Shown here piece after piece: positions 8,694 through 19,804 of a stretch of 64,000 nucleotides of DNA (position 1 is the stretch's first letter; each line of letters starts with the position of its first letter). This DNA comes from Rhizobiaceae bacterium (GTDB taxonomy: Bacteria; Pseudomonadota; Alphaproteobacteria; Rhizobiales; Rhizobiaceae). A program made the position numbers and the translations under genes. The notes below the pieces were generated by a model. That model was not told the origin of the DNA, did not search any database, and saw nothing but the letters and a program-made list of their open reading frames with translations. The DNA lies in NCBI GenBank assembly GCA_014238155.1, contig JABABQ010000034.1, positions 1-64,000 on the forward strand, read 5' to 3'.

Positions 8694-8900
8694 TTACATG
8701 AGTTCGGGTTCCTCCTCGAACTCTTCCTCAAACTCTTCTTCTGGAGGGTCTTCCGGCGTCCAATCCTCAAAAAATGGCAGTTTTCCGCCGGCATTCAGAG
8801 CGACGATGAAACCTGGAACGTCCAATGACGGCGGTCCTGAAGGATGATCGTGTGATCCGTCGTCAGATTTCTTTGCCTGACCTCTGTTAAAAAACTTCAT
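8694..8900 (-). CDS. small acidic protein of unknown function
   Basis: A 68-residue protein whose last 18 residues are almost all acidic (EEEFEEEFEEEPE pattern). The N-terminus is basic (MKFFNRGQAKK) and a proline/glycine-rich middle contains DVPGFIVALNAGGKLPFFEDW. AAGGAG lies 9 nt before the ATG, a strong argument that it is translated. No signal peptide. I do not recognise a family. It stands alone between the MFS gene and the LysR gene. The region 8526-8693 has no gene I can support. Confidence 0.5.
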   Translation of the reverse strand: MKFFNRGQAKKSDDGSHDHPSGPPSLDVPGFIVALNAGGKLPFFEDWTPEDPPEEEFEEEFEEEPELM

Positions 8901-9155
8901 ATCGCCAACTCCTTGCGTATCTTGTGGACTTTATCCTTTGGGGATGATTGGGGGAAACAAGCACGCAAGAAGCGAATTGTCATTTCAATCCTGCCCGGTT
9001 GCACAACGAACGATAAATGGCCTGATCACAATTTTGCATAAATGGATGAGAATTTTTTGCAATAAATACAATGTATTGAGTTTAGCAAGTGCGGCACCGA
9101 TGATCGGATCTGTGCCTGCATTGAGCGGCGTTAAAAACTGGACATTTTCCCACTC

Positions 9156-9186
9156 ATTTGGTCGTGCTAAACCGGCACGGCCAAAT
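9156..9186. other. hairpin in the gap between the LysR gene and the small acidic gene
   Basis: A 12-bp imperfect inverted repeat (9156-9167 with 9175-9186, one G-T pair) sits 15 nt after the LysR stop. No U-run follows, so it is at best a weak terminator or mRNA-end structure. The rest of 8901-9200 holds only the promoter region of the acidic gene; an open frame across it has no ribosome binding site and no recognisable protein. Confidence 0.4.
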
Positions 9187-9200
9187 GTGGCCTATTCCCT

Positions 9201-10061
9201 TTAGACTTCGGCAATTGTGGACTGAACTTTATCCCACTGAGATCGGGAGATCGCCCCCTTTCCGGCGATGACCCAATAAGTCTCATGATGATTCAATACA
9301 TCATCACCAAGCAGAACAAGCCGTTCCGCGTCCAGGTCGGCCTGGCAGAGCGGTAGTGATCCGAGCAGAACGCCCATACCGCACCGAGCGGCCGCCAATC
9401 CGGATACAAAAGTATCAAACCGCAAATGTGGCACGGGCGTTGTTGAAACGCCGAATTGTGCGGCCCAGGCCTGCCAGCCGGGGCGCGGGCCGGAACAAGC
9501 GATACGCGGCCAGTGTGTCCAATCACCTGCACTTTTGGCCAGATCTGGAGACGCCATTGGTGCGATCCGTTCGGCGTAAAGCGGCAGCTTGTAGACATGC
9601 GGCCAATCGCCAACTCCATAGCGAATTCTGATCACCTCATCCACTGGCACGTCTTGTGTACCCAGCACAATCGTTTGGACCGCCAATTGCCCACCGGAAA
9701 TTTGGCTAAGTTTTTTGAGGCGCGGAAGCAGCCAAAGATCGATTACGGATTGGCTAGCAGAGACGGTCAGGCGGTTCCGGTCAGCCCCGAATAAAGCCTC
9801 TGAACTATCCCGCACACTTTCCAGAGCAGATTGCACATGGGGCAGCCAGGTCTCGCCTTCGACCGTCAACGTGATTGATCGGGCGTTGCGAATAAACAGC
9901 GTTGTTCCAAGCAGCTTTTCCAACTGCCCAATTCGTTGACTGGTGGCAGACTGGGTGATGCCGATTTCTGCTGCCGCCAAGGTGAAGCTTCCACATCGCG
10001 CCGCCGCTTCAAAGGAGCGTATCCATTCCAGGGGGGGCAGTTTGAATTGACGGTTTGGCAT
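9201..10061 (-). CDS. LysR-family regulator (GcvA-like), divergent from the tmp operon
   Basis: This 286-residue protein has an N-terminal winged helix-turn-helix (residues 10-68: LEWIRSFEAAARCGSFTLAA, GITQSATSQRIGQLEKLLG, LFIRNARSITLT) and a periplasmic-binding-like effector domain. The LPPLEWIRSFEAAAR opening is the GcvA style. It lies 96 nt from, and divergent to, tmpA, so it very likely controls uptake or cleavage of trimethylaminoethylphosphonate or a product such as glycine betaine. The intergenic inverted repeat at 10077-10095 is a candidate site. The effector is not known. Confidence 0.87.
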   Translation of the reverse strand: MPNRQFKLPPLEWIRSFEAAARCGSFTLAAAEIGITQSATSQRIGQLEKLLGTTLFIRNARSITLTVEGETWLPHVQSALESVRDSSEALFGADRNRLTVSASQSVIDLWLLPRLKKLSQISGGQLAVQTIVLGTQDVPVDEVIRIRYGVGDWPHVYKLPLYAERIAPMASPDLAKSAGDWTHWPRIACSGPRPGWQAWAAQFGVSTTPVPHLRFDTFVSGLAAARCGMGVLLGSLPLCQADLDAERLVLLGDDVLNHHETYWVIAGKGAISRSQWDKVQSTIAEV

Positions 10062-10076
10062 TAGGAAACCAGATGC

Positions 10077-10095
10077 TTAGGGAGATAATTCCTAA
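10077..10095. promoter_or_regulatory. candidate LysR site in the LysR/tmpA intergenic region
   Basis: TTAGG and CCTAA arms separated by 9 nt (10077-10081, 10091-10095) give a dyad of the T-N11-A kind that LysR proteins recognise. It lies 15 nt from the LysR start and 62 nt from the tmpA start. Confidence 0.35.
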
Positions 10096-10100
10096 TTTGA

Positions 10101-11889
<1,789 letters not shown>

Positions 11890-11893
<4 letters not shown>

Positions 11894-12558
11894 CCGCACC
11901 TGAATACATATTCGAAGCCTCTACCAAACCGTCTCTGCCGTGGCACGAGGTTCCGCTAGTGCGTGCCGCCGAGACAAGTTTGACTGGCTACGGCTGTTTA
12001 GTGGACGATCCCGCAGACTTCAATATTGAGATCGTCCAATGGCCACGTCAGGGCTGGCGCCCCATCGATGATGGCACCGGCGATGAAGCGGGCTGGGTCG
12101 AAGGTGATTTTATCGGCGAATGGAAAGGCGATATACTTTTTGGCACCAACGCCGCTGTAAACGGCCACTACGTGCTGGGTTGGTCGACCGACCCAAAGTC
12201 TGCAAGCGAAACCGAGCAGACCGCGCCACGCGATCAAGTGCTGCTCTGGCACATGAATTATCATCCAGATGGTGGCCAGTTATTCTGGCCCAGGGAAAAA
12301 AAGCCGTTCATCGTGCCCGTCGCATTGCCAGGAGACAATCTAACACCCGATAAGGTGGTCGCTTTCTGGTGCGATGGATCAAAAGGCCTCTACATCCACC
12401 CCGGTATCTGGCACGAGGGAATATTTCCCGTCGAAGATAATCAGAGCTTTCTTGACCGTCAGGGGCGGGTTCATGCACGTGTCAGCGCCGATATCGGGCA
12501 GGAGTTCGGTGTCTATTTGTCGTGTCCACTACGCGTGGACAAAATCAAGGATTCCTAG
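11890..12558 (+). CDS. ureidoglycolate-lyase (AllA)-like cupin protein in the tmp operon
   Basis: A 222-residue soluble protein resembling the AllA/ureidoglycolate hydrolase cupin group. Visible features are LLWHMNYHPDGGQLFWP, a YIHPGIWHEGIFP histidine cluster, and DRQGRVHARVSADIG near the C-terminus, which looks like the family's closing strand. No other purine-catabolic gene is near. It overlaps tmpB (ATGA) and is followed directly by the next ATG (TAGATG), so its product should be needed in equal supply with TmpAB. The function here is unknown. It could act on a nitrogenous C2 by-product or sense or bind a ligand. Name it by fold, not by ureide degradation. Confidence 0.72.
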
Positions 12559-13389
12559 ATGAGCGGTAAAGTATGTCTGGTCGTTGTGGACGGTTTGAGA
12601 AACGACACGGCCCGAACTGACTGTGGTTATTTAATGTCGGCGGTGGAAGCCAAACAGGCGCAGGTCTGGACCATGTTAGCTTGCCTGCCGACAATTTCGG
12701 CTCCGCTTTATGAAACCATTCACACCGGAATGGCGCCTGCTGACCACGGACTGCTTTCCAACGAGTCCATTCGTCCATCGCCCCATCCGAACCTGTTTTC
12801 AGCGCTAAAAGCGGCCGGGAAAATAACCGGGGTTGTCGCCCATAGTTTCTTTCACACGCTTTATGGCGGTTCCAGCTTCGATGCGTTTGACCATGTTGAA
12901 ATCAACGATCCAAATGCGGCGATCCCCTATGCGCGCCATTATACGATGACGGGATACAATCAAGCCAACCCAACCATGCCGTCAGAATTTGATCTTTGCG
13001 CGCAGGCGTGGGCGATTGCGCGAGATCATGCGCCGGAATATTTGTTGCTCCACACATCAAGCTGCGACACTCTGGGACATTACTATACCGGCGAAGGTCG
13101 CGAATATCGCATTCAGGCGACCCATGTGGATAATGCACTGTCGCAGTTGATTCCACGTTTGCGGTCCACAGGGTATGATGTTCTGGTAACGGCAGATCAC
13201 GGGATGAATGCAGATGGACAACATGCTGGCGATGAGCAATGCCTGGGCGAAGTGCCATTCATTGCATTCAGCGAACGATTGAAAGTAGAGACCGATGTGA
13301 TACTGGACCAGCGCACGATCGCCCCTACGATCCTCGCCATGCTGGCTCTTCAGGCGCCAAAAACCATGAATATTCCAGCAATGCAGTAG
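12559..13389 (+). CDS. alkaline-phosphatase-superfamily hydrolase, last gene of the tmp operon
   Basis: This 276-residue protein is of nucleotide-pyrophosphatase/phosphonoacetate-hydrolase type. Two-metal ligands are seen in VVVDGLRND (Asp 10), SSCDTLGHYYTGEG (Asp, His), VTADHGMNADG (Asp-His) and a late His in DGQHAGDEQ. The nucleophile Thr is probably in PTISAPLYETIHTG. It is shorter than PhnA (about 415) and lacks an obvious cap insertion. No signal peptide, so it acts in the cytoplasm. Its ATG follows the upstream stop directly. A phosphodiester or phosphonate monoester linked to choline-like groups is a sensible substrate guess. It converges with the EamA gene with a 30-nt gap. Confidence 0.78.
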   Translation: MSGKVCLVVVDGLRNDTARTDCGYLMSAVEAKQAQVWTMLACLPTISAPLYETIHTGMAPADHGLLSNESIRPSPHPNLFSALKAAGKITGVVAHSFFHTLYGGSSFDAFDHVEINDPNAAIPYARHYTMTGYNQANPTMPSEFDLCAQAWAIARDHAPEYLLLHTSSCDTLGHYYTGEGREYRIQATHVDNALSQLIPRLRSTGYDVLVTADHGMNADGQHAGDEQCLGEVPFIAFSERLKVETDVILDQRTIAPTILAMLALQAPKTMNIPAMQ

Positions 13390-13419
13390 TGGTCAGAGGA
13401 ATGGTTTCCCGTGTTCCTA

Positions 13420-14265
13420 TCAGGCAGTTGCCAAAAGGATAACGCCACAGGCCACAATCAAGGCCGCAACCAAACGTGATTGCCATGGCCGTTCGCCAAA
13501 CCAAATGACACCTATCAGAGCTGCGATAATGACGCTGGATTCGCGAATGGCAGATACCGTGCCCAGTGTCGTTAAACTCTTGGCGTATATTGCCAGGCCG
13601 TAAGCGAGGCCCGAGATCATCCCGCCAAACAGTCCGATTGCATATCGCTTCAACGATACGCTTGGCAAAATATCTCGGCGATAAAACAACATCGCAAAAC
13701 CGGCAATGCTCTCAAGCAGAAACAGCCATCCGATATATCCCAGCGGACTGTTTGAGGCACGAACCCCCAATCCATCGACAACTGAATAGGATGCAATCGT
13801 TATCCCGGTTAAAATTGCAGCTGCAATAGCGCTTGCCGGAATTTTACCGTTCCTTCGGTTGAGCAATAGCGTCCCAATACCAAAGGAAACCAGTAATATT
13901 CCAGCCCACGCGACAGGTGGCAACACCTCCCCGGCGAAGAATTGCGCAGCAAGCGCAACGATGATCGGCGCCACTCCCCTGGCGATCGGATAGACTTGGC
14001 TCAGATCACCAAACCGATAAGACAATATCAAGAACCCATAATAGAAAAAATGGATCAGCGTTGAAGCTACAAGAAACGGCCATGCCTCCCTGGCAGGCGG
14101 CAAATAGACCATCACCATAACGGCAGAGGGCAAAAAATGGCCCAGATTGATTAAACCCATTGTCAAAATTCGGTCTGAAGAACCTTTGATTATCGCATTC
14201 CAGAACGCGTGCAAAACAGCAGCGGCGAGCACCAGCAAAATTGCAAAACTATTCGAAGATTCCAT
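13420..14265 (-). CDS. EamA-family (DMT) transporter at the end of the AEP operon
   Basis: A 281-residue inner-membrane protein with about ten hydrophobic segments in two EamA halves (ALLVLAAAVLHAFWNAIIKGS at the start; second half near residue 150). SYRFGDLSQVYPIARGVAPI is a family-typical loop. I start it at ATG 14265 because the first segment begins there. The longer frame to 14364 would add a basic tail overlapping the upstream gene. It follows the PbfA-like gene by 37 nt. Transport direction and substrate are unknown; export of an amine or aldehyde intermediate is one option. Confidence 0.78.
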   Translation of the reverse strand: MESSNSFAILLVLAAAVLHAFWNAIIKGSSDRILTMGLINLGHFLPSAVMVMVYLPPAREAWPFLVASTLIHFFYYGFLILSYRFGDLSQVYPIARGVAPIIVALAAQFFAGEVLPPVAWAGILLVSFGIGTLLLNRRNGKIPASAIAAAILTGITIASYSVVDGLGVRASNSPLGYIGWLFLLESIAGFAMLFYRRDILPSVSLKRYAIGLFGGMISGLAYGLAIYAKSLTTLGTVSAIRESSVIIAALIGVIWFGERPWQSRLVAALIVACGVILLATA

Positions 14266-14302
14266 CTGGAAATTCAGTTCCTGACGCAGTCGGGTATGTT
14301 GA

Positions 14303-15664
14303 TTAAGGTTGGACCGCCGATATGGCAGCTTCAACAATCGAAAGTGCGGTATCAAGGTCTTCACTGCTGATTGTCATTGGTGGAGACAAGGTCAGGACGC
14401 ATCCTTGAGAAATCTTGAAGCTCAAACCCGCATCGAGACACCGATAATATATTTGTTCGGCCAGCTCTGGCGCCGGAGTGCGAGCTTCCTTGTCAGACAC
14501 AATTTCGATGCCAAACATAAAGCCGCGCCCACGTACATCGCCAGCAATAGACGACGTCTTGGAAAACTCCTGCAACCGTGCAAGCGCGTCATTGCCCATT
14601 TTTGCGGTCCGCGCCACGAGATCTTCGTCCTCGATAATATCCAGAGTCGTCAGTGCGGCACGACCGGTAACCGGGTTTTTCTCATGGGTATAATGGCCAA
14701 TGGCAAAATCGGCACAGACATTCAGCCGCTCGCGGGCTACCACCGCCGCAATTGGCAACACACCACCGCCCAGTGCCTTGCCAATCACAACTATGTCCGG
14801 CTCAACATCATCATGCTCAAAGGAAAAGAACTTGCCGGTCTTCCCCAATCCGGTGGGTATTTCGTCAAATATCAACAGTGTGCCGTGTCTATTACAGGCT
14901 TCCCGTACCGCCTTCCAGTATCCTGCAGGCGGGACCTGAGGCACTGCCCGCATCGGTTCAGCCACAACGGCAGCCACATCGCCTTCTCGCTCCAGCACAT
15001 AGTCAACCATATTGGCGCAAGCCAAACCACATACATCCGGGCCGGCGTGACCATAAGGACACCGATAACAGGCAAATGGAGCTACATGTTCTGATCCCGG
15101 CAAAAGCGGCCCGGCAATATCGGAGCGAAATGTCGCTTCTCCGCCCACGGATGATGCGCCGAACCCTGCCCCATGAAACGCATCCCAAAACGAAAGCGTC
15201 TTAAACCGTCCGGTTGACGCTCGGGCGATCCTCAGCGCGACTTCAATTGCATCCGACCCACCAGTGGTAAAAAGCACGCGGTTGAGATCATCAGGTGCGA
15301 GCTTGCCAAGCCGTTCTGCCAACTGAACGGAGATGTCGTTGGTAAACCGACGTGGCGAGAAGCTCAATTGATCGAGCTGTTTCTTGATTGCGGCAATCAG
15401 CCTGGGATGACCATAGCCAATGTGATGAACACTATTGCCATGAAAATCCATATATCGTCGGCCATCGACATCTTCAATCCAGATGCCTTCGGCTTTGGCA
15501 ATCGTGGCGACACACGGGCTGGACAGGCTTTGATGCATGAAAGCGTCGGCATCGCGCTGCAACAGTGATCGCGATTTGCCTCGCTGATTCTTCTCTGCCC
15601 AATCCGACCGGGCTTGCGAAGTGTTCGATTCACCTTCCGTGTGTGGCCTGCCCGACCCGCTCAA
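14303..15664 (-). CDS. pbfA: class III PLP enzyme, PbfA-like (R)-1-hydroxy-2-aminoethylphosphonate ammonia-lyase
   Basis: A 453-residue class III aminotransferase-fold enzyme. PLP Lys is in VIGKALGGGVLP. PLP-binding TTGGSDAIEVALRIAR and LIFDEIPTGLGKTG are present. An FACYRCPYGHAGPDVCG loop with three cysteines and an HGNSVHHIGYGHP substrate-side motif match the branch found in AEP clusters. PbfA-type lyases convert (R)-1-hydroxy-AEP to phosphonoacetaldehyde and ammonia, which PhnY then oxidises. The frame opens with TTG at 15664 and has no clear ribosome binding site, but homology already begins at RSLLQRDADAFMHQ, so a start near 15664 is needed. It lies between phnY (63 nt) and the EamA gene (37 nt). 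A transaminase role is the alternative. Confidence 0.75.
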   Translation of the reverse strand: MSGSGRPHTEGESNTSQARSDWAEKNQRGKSRSLLQRDADAFMHQSLSSPCVATIAKAEGIWIEDVDGRRYMDFHGNSVHHIGYGHPRLIAAIKKQLDQLSFSPRRFTNDISVQLAERLGKLAPDDLNRVLFTTGGSDAIEVALRIARASTGRFKTLSFWDAFHGAGFGASSVGGEATFRSDIAGPLLPGSEHVAPFACYRCPYGHAGPDVCGLACANMVDYVLEREGDVAAVVAEPMRAVPQVPPAGYWKAVREACNRHGTLLIFDEIPTGLGKTGKFFSFEHDDVEPDIVVIGKALGGGVLPIAAVVARERLNVCADFAIGHYTHEKNPVTGRAALTTLDIIEDEDLVARTAKMGNDALARLQEFSKTSSIAGDVRGRGFMFGIEIVSDKEARTPAPELAEQIYYRCLDAGLSFKISQGCVLTLSPPMTISSEDLDTALSIVEAAISAVQP

Positions 15665-15727
15665 GAGACAAGCCCAACAGCGGGTTCAATGACGCAGTGT
15701 CTTGATTGCGGTGCCGGCATCATTTGA

Positions 15728-17179
15728 TCAACGCGGCCAGGGAAGAGAATATGTCTTCACATTGGTAAAAAATTTCATTGCCTCGGTCACACCTTCCTTA
15801 ACTGAATTACCGCTGTCTTTTATGCCGCCAAACGGAGAGGTTTCAATTCGATACCCCGGTTGTTCCCAGATATTGCAGGTACCAACATCGAGCCCATTGA
15901 TATAGGATATGGCGCGGTTGAGATCATTCGTGCAGACACCGGAGGACAGGCCGAAATCAGTGGAGTTGGAAATCGCCATGACTTCCTCATCATCGTCTGG
16001 AACCCGAACGATCGGAATTATGGGTCCAAAAGTTTCTTCCATCACAAGTTCGCTGTCATGGGGCACTTTGTCGACGACGATTGGCGGCAATAACGCCCCT
16101 TGTCGTGGCGGGTGATAGAGAATTTCCGCGCCGTCTTTTTCGGCCAGCAAAACCCTGTTTTCAAACAATTCGGCGGCTTGTGAATGAATGACACAACCGA
16201 GTTCTGTTTCAGGGTCCTGGGGGTCGCCAAACTTTATATCCTTGGCCTTTTTGAGAACCATGGGAACAAATTTGTCCGCGACGCTTTGCTGAACCAAAAT
16301 CCGCTTTATGGCGGTGCAACGCTGGCCAGAATTCCCGGTCGCGCCGGCAACGGCTATTGTTGCCGCTTTTTCAAGATCGGCATCATTGAGGTCATTACAG
16401 ATGATCAGCGGGTCGTTACCACCCAGTTCCAGAGCCTGCCGGGTGTAAGACGCCTTGGCGGCGATCAATTTGCCAACTGGCACTCCACCAGTGAAGGTAA
16501 TGATATCAATGTTTTCATTGACGATCATTTCCTCGCCAATGTCTTTTGGCAATCCGGTGACGACTTGAAACATTTCCGGTGGCAGTCCTGCCTCGTATAA
16601 AATGTCGGCCAACGCGATTGCCGTGAGAGGGGTCAATTCAGTTGGCTTGCAAACCATGCAGTTGTTGGTCGCAATTGATGGTGCGATTTTGTGGCTCACC
16701 ATATTCAGCGGGTGATTGAACGGAGTGATCGCTGAAATCGCTTTTACAGGCTCACGCTTGGTGAATATTTTGCGATCTTTACCGTTGTGGGTCAGATCAC
16801 AAGAGAAAATTTCACCGTCGTCGTTCAATGCCTGCTGGGAAGCAAATTGATAGACATCCTGGGCACGTTTGGTTTCATAGATTGCGTGTTGATGGCAAAT
16901 TCCAAGCTCAAGGGTCAGCCATTTCGCGAGGTAGTCGCGGCGGTCGCCGATCAATTCACCCGCGCGCTGCAGGATCTGGGAGCGCTCGTAACGAGACAGA
17001 TTGGACTTGTAAGCGGCAGCAAACTCAAATGCCTTGCGCGCGTGCTCGGCCTGACCAGCCGGAACCGTTCCTATAACTTCGTCGGTATAGGGATATTTCA
17101 CCTCTACGACCGCATCGGTAAATACGATCTCACCACCAATGCGCATGCCTTCGTTGCGAACTTCAATTTTCTCAGCCAT
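15728..17179 (-). CDS. phnY: phosphonoacetaldehyde dehydrogenase
   Basis: A 483-residue aldehyde dehydrogenase. The catalytic Cys is in [14 protein letters not shown] (near 290) and the general-base Glu in [11 protein letters not shown] (near 255). NAD binding is seen in [12 protein letters not shown] and [31 protein letters not shown] is typical of the PhnY branch. It oxidises phosphonoacetaldehyde to phosphonoacetate with NAD, the middle step of the PhnW-PhnY-PhnA route. AAGGAA lies about 9 nt before the ATG. It follows phnA by 18 nt, in one operon. Confidence 0.87.
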   Translation of the reverse strand: MAEKIEVRNEGMRIGGEIVFTDAVVEVKYPYTDEVIGTVPAGQAEHARKAFEFAAAYKSNLSRYERSQILQRAGELIGDRRDYLAKWLTLELGICHQHAIYETKRAQDVYQFASQQALNDDGEIFSCDLTHNGKDRKIFTKREPVKAISAITPFNHPLNMVSHKIAPSIATNNCMVCKPTELTPLTAIALADILYEAGLPPEMFQVVTGLPKDIGEEMIVNENIDIITFTGGVPVGKLIAAKASYTRQALELGGNDPLIICNDLNDADLEKAATIAVAGATGNSGQRCTAIKRILVQQSVADKFVPMVLKKAKDIKFGDPQDPETELGCVIHSQAAELFENRVLLAEKDGAEILYHPPRQGALLPPIVVDKVPHDSELVMEETFGPIIPIVRVPDDDEEVMAISNSTDFGLSSGVCTNDLNRAISYINGLDVGTCNIWEQPGYRIETSPFGGIKDSGNSVKEGVTEAMKFFTNVKTYSLPWPR

Positions 17180-17197
17180 TTGGCAGGTTCCTTATAA

Positions 17198-18442
17198 TTA
17201 TTGTGCCGCAGCTTTGGTGGCAAAGAAAAACGCATCGAAATTACGCAGATCAGGTGCACTGTCCAGTTCCAACGTACGATTGACAATGAACGGCACGGTT
17301 TGCTCGTGCAATCCACCGTGTGAACGCAATGGTTCCTTCAACGCGGCAAGATCGTGGCGGTGCGCTGACGTGCCAATGGTAACTGTTTCACCCGAAGTTA
17401 AAACGATATCGCCAATTCGATCGGCTGGCAGGCCAAATCGGCCACACGCTTCTTCGCGTCCGCAAACAAATTCGATCCCATCGATTTTCGCAAGGCGATC
17501 GATAACGTCCTGTCGTTCAGTACTGTCTGGCAAATAAGCGGTAGCAAACGAGCCAAGCGCACCGTGGTGTACGACATAAGGATCGGTAATTGGCAATATG
17601 ACTCGTGCTGCCGCTTCACCCAGCCATTCATCCAGCAAGTCTTGAATATACACGACATTTGGTGAACCGTCGGAATGATGTTTTGGCTTCATACCGTGAT
17701 CGCCGGTAATGACGATTGCAGCACCCAATTCGTCCAATTGTCCAAGATAACGGTCAAAGTTTTCGTAAAATGCATTTGCAACAGGTTCACCCGGCGCGTG
17801 TTTGTGCTGAATGAAATCTGTGGTCGTCAAATACATCACATCTGGTTTCCATTCCTCCAGTAATTTGACACCTGCGGCGAATACAAACTCAGACAGCTCT
17901 GCCGAATAGACCTCGGGAACCGCCATGCCTGTCCACTTGCTGCCATTGTCAATTCCGTGTTCTGCAACTGTTGTAATGTCGGATCGCTCTGCGGAGAAAC
18001 AAATCGCCGTGTCATTGTCGAATTTAAGTTCGGCGCCCAACAAGGCGCGCAATTTATCTTTGGCAGTTACAATGGCGACGCGCGCACCGGCTTCCTGAAA
18101 CTTGTGAAAAATCGTCGGGGCACGCAAAAAGCGCACATCATTCATCATGACTTCGGCTTTGGTCTCTGGGTCGTAGAGATAATTGCCACAAATGCCGTGA
18201 ACAGCTGGTGGGCGCCCGGTAGCAATCGACAAATTGTTCGGGTTTGTGAAGGATGGAATGACCGAATGGGCCAATCTATCGGTCCCGCTGGCCTTGATCC
18301 GCTTTAAATTTGGCATCAAACCGGCAGCAATTGCTTTATCCAGATAGGCTGGTTCGCAACCGTCCAGGCATATGGCAATCGCACAGGTTTTAGGGGCCGC
18401 ATAGGTGCGGTCGTTGACCGTGACGGAAGATACGTCGTTCAT
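17198..18442 (-). CDS. phnA: phosphonoacetate hydrolase
   Basis: A 414-residue alkaline-phosphatase-superfamily enzyme, close to the usual 410-425 for PhnA. Metal ligands are in ICLDGCEPAYL (Asp), SFTNPNNLSIATG (Thr nucleophile), TTDFIQHKHAPGEP (Asp, His), ITGDHGMKPKH (Asp-His) and RSHGGLHEQ (His). It splits phosphonoacetate into acetate and phosphate. The start MNDVSSVTVNDRTY at 18442 has GGAG 8 nt upstream; the frame extends to 18550 without support. It lies 46 nt after phnW. Confidence 0.88.
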   Translation of the reverse strand: MNDVSSVTVNDRTYAAPKTCAIAICLDGCEPAYLDKAIAAGLMPNLKRIKASGTDRLAHSVIPSFTNPNNLSIATGRPPAVHGICGNYLYDPETKAEVMMNDVRFLRAPTIFHKFQEAGARVAIVTAKDKLRALLGAELKFDNDTAICFSAERSDITTVAEHGIDNGSKWTGMAVPEVYSAELSEFVFAAGVKLLEEWKPDVMYLTTTDFIQHKHAPGEPVANAFYENFDRYLGQLDELGAAIVITGDHGMKPKHHSDGSPNVVYIQDLLDEWLGEAAARVILPITDPYVVHHGALGSFATAYLPDSTERQDVIDRLAKIDGIEFVCGREEACGRFGLPADRIGDIVLTSGETVTIGTSAHRHDLAALKEPLRSHGGLHEQTVPFIVNRTLELDSAPDLRNFDAFFFATKAAAQ

Positions 18443-18488
18443 TAGTGAACTCCAATTGAAATAAGATAACCAACGGTGTGGCGTGAAA

Positions 18489-19691
18489 TTATGCCGCGAG
18501 TTTTGCGCGTTCGGAAAGTGCAGATTGCGGAGGACAGGCGTCGCTGACACCCATCTGCTTCAGGGCAGAGGCAGCGGCCATCACAACGCGTCGCATAACG
18601 TGTTCGTCCATCTGGCCAATGCACCCAACCCGGAAGCTATCAGCGACCGTCAGCTTGCCGGGATAAATAATAAATCCACTTTGCTTCATCAACTGATAAA
18701 ACTGCTTGAATTCAAACGCCGGGTCAGCCGGGTTGAAGAATGTGACGATGATCGGGGACAGCCAGCGGTCCTTCAACAGCGTTTCAAAGCCGAGTTCGCG
18801 CATCCCCTCAACCATAACGTCCCGATTGCGCGCATAGCGCGCGCCGCGCGCTGCAACACCGCCTTCTTCACGGTGGAGACGCAACGCTTCCACAAATGCT
18901 GCCACCACGTGGGTGGGTGGGGTAAACCGCCACTGACCCGTCTTCTCCATATGGACCCACTGATCATAGACATCGAGTGACAATGAAGGACAGTTACCTT
19001 TGGAAGCTTCCAACTCGGATTTGCGGGCAATGATGAAGCCGAAACCCGGAACACCTTCAATGCACTTATTGGCTGATGAGACAAATGCTTCGCATCGAAT
19101 ATCCGTCATGTCGATGGGTATGGCACCAAACGCGCTCATCGTATCAATCAGCAGTTTTCGTCCGGCACCGTAGGTCGCATCGGCAATTTCCTTGATTGGG
19201 TTCAAGATGCCGGAAGATGTTTCACAGTGGACCACGACAACATGTGTAATCGACGGATCAGCCTCCAGAGCAGCCGTGACTTCGGTGCCACGTGGCGGCA
19301 TGTAGTCGCCTTTGTCGATGACAACATGATTGCGGCCCATGCGGGCAATGGTCTGCACTATTCTTGAACCATAAGCACCGTTGCAGAGTACGAGGGTCTT
19401 GCTGCTGTCAGGGAGAAATGACCCCAGCATGGCCTCAACAGCAAAGGTGCCACTACCTTGCATCGGTACGCAGTCAAACTCATCTTTGAGATCACCGATC
19501 AGCGACAGAAGCTCGGATCGCATTTCAGCCGTTATACCACGAAAGTCAGCGTCCCAAGACCCCCAGTCGCACAGCATTTTTTCTTTCACACTGTAAGCCG
19601 TCGTCAGCGGACCAGGCGTGAGAAGGAATGGCTCTCCCAGGCGCGGTGTTTCGATTGGCAATGAACTGGCAATATTTGGCTTGGCTTCCAT
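18489..19691 (-). CDS. phnW: 2-aminoethylphosphonate--pyruvate transaminase
   Basis: A class V aminotransferase of 400 residues from ATG 19691. LLTPGPLTTAYSVKEKML opens the family-specific core, MQGSGTFAVEAMLGSF binds PLP phosphate, LIDTMSAFGAIPIDM holds the PLP-ring Asp and SSANKCIEGVPGFGF the PLP Lys. It converts AEP and pyruvate to phosphonoacetaldehyde and alanine. Start choice is weak: neither 19691 nor 19745 has a good ribosome binding site. I prefer 19691 because the extra 18 residues are unlike the family. It is the first catabolic gene of the operon, 59-113 nt after nptA. Confidence 0.9.
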   Translation of the reverse strand: MEAKPNIASSLPIETPRLGEPFLLTPGPLTTAYSVKEKMLCDWGSWDADFRGITAEMRSELLSLIGDLKDEFDCVPMQGSGTFAVEAMLGSFLPDSSKTLVLCNGAYGSRIVQTIARMGRNHVVIDKGDYMPPRGTEVTAALEADPSITHVVVVHCETSSGILNPIKEIADATYGAGRKLLIDTMSAFGAIPIDMTDIRCEAFVSSANKCIEGVPGFGFIIARKSELEASKGNCPSLSLDVYDQWVHMEKTGQWRFTPPTHVVAAFVEALRLHREEGGVAARGARYARNRDVMVEGMRELGFETLLKDRWLSPIIVTFFNPADPAFEFKQFYQLMKQSGFIIYPGKLTVADSFRVGCIGQMDEHVMRRVVMAAASALKQMGVSDACPPQSALSERAKLAA

Positions 19692-19759
19692 AATCGGTTC
19701 GTCCGCCGCGAGAAATGGTTGATTATTTCTCCAAATTTGCATCATTTTTATTATATGAA

Positions 19760-19770
19760 AAATCGATAAT
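19760..19770. promoter_or_regulatory. shared 11-mer AAATCGATAAT between nptA and phnW
   Basis: The same 11-mer as at 5643-5653, in the AT-rich 60-nt gap upstream of phnW. An internal promoter for phnW under a shared regulator would explain it. See the separate finding. Confidence 0.3.
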
Positions 19771-19804
19771 ATGTATTGATATATAACTTATGCCGATGAT
19801 CAAT

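Noticed and set aside
8938-9204. Possible 88-residue gene on the plus strand
   Set aside because: No ribosome binding site, no recognisable protein, and its end overlaps the LysR stop and hairpin.
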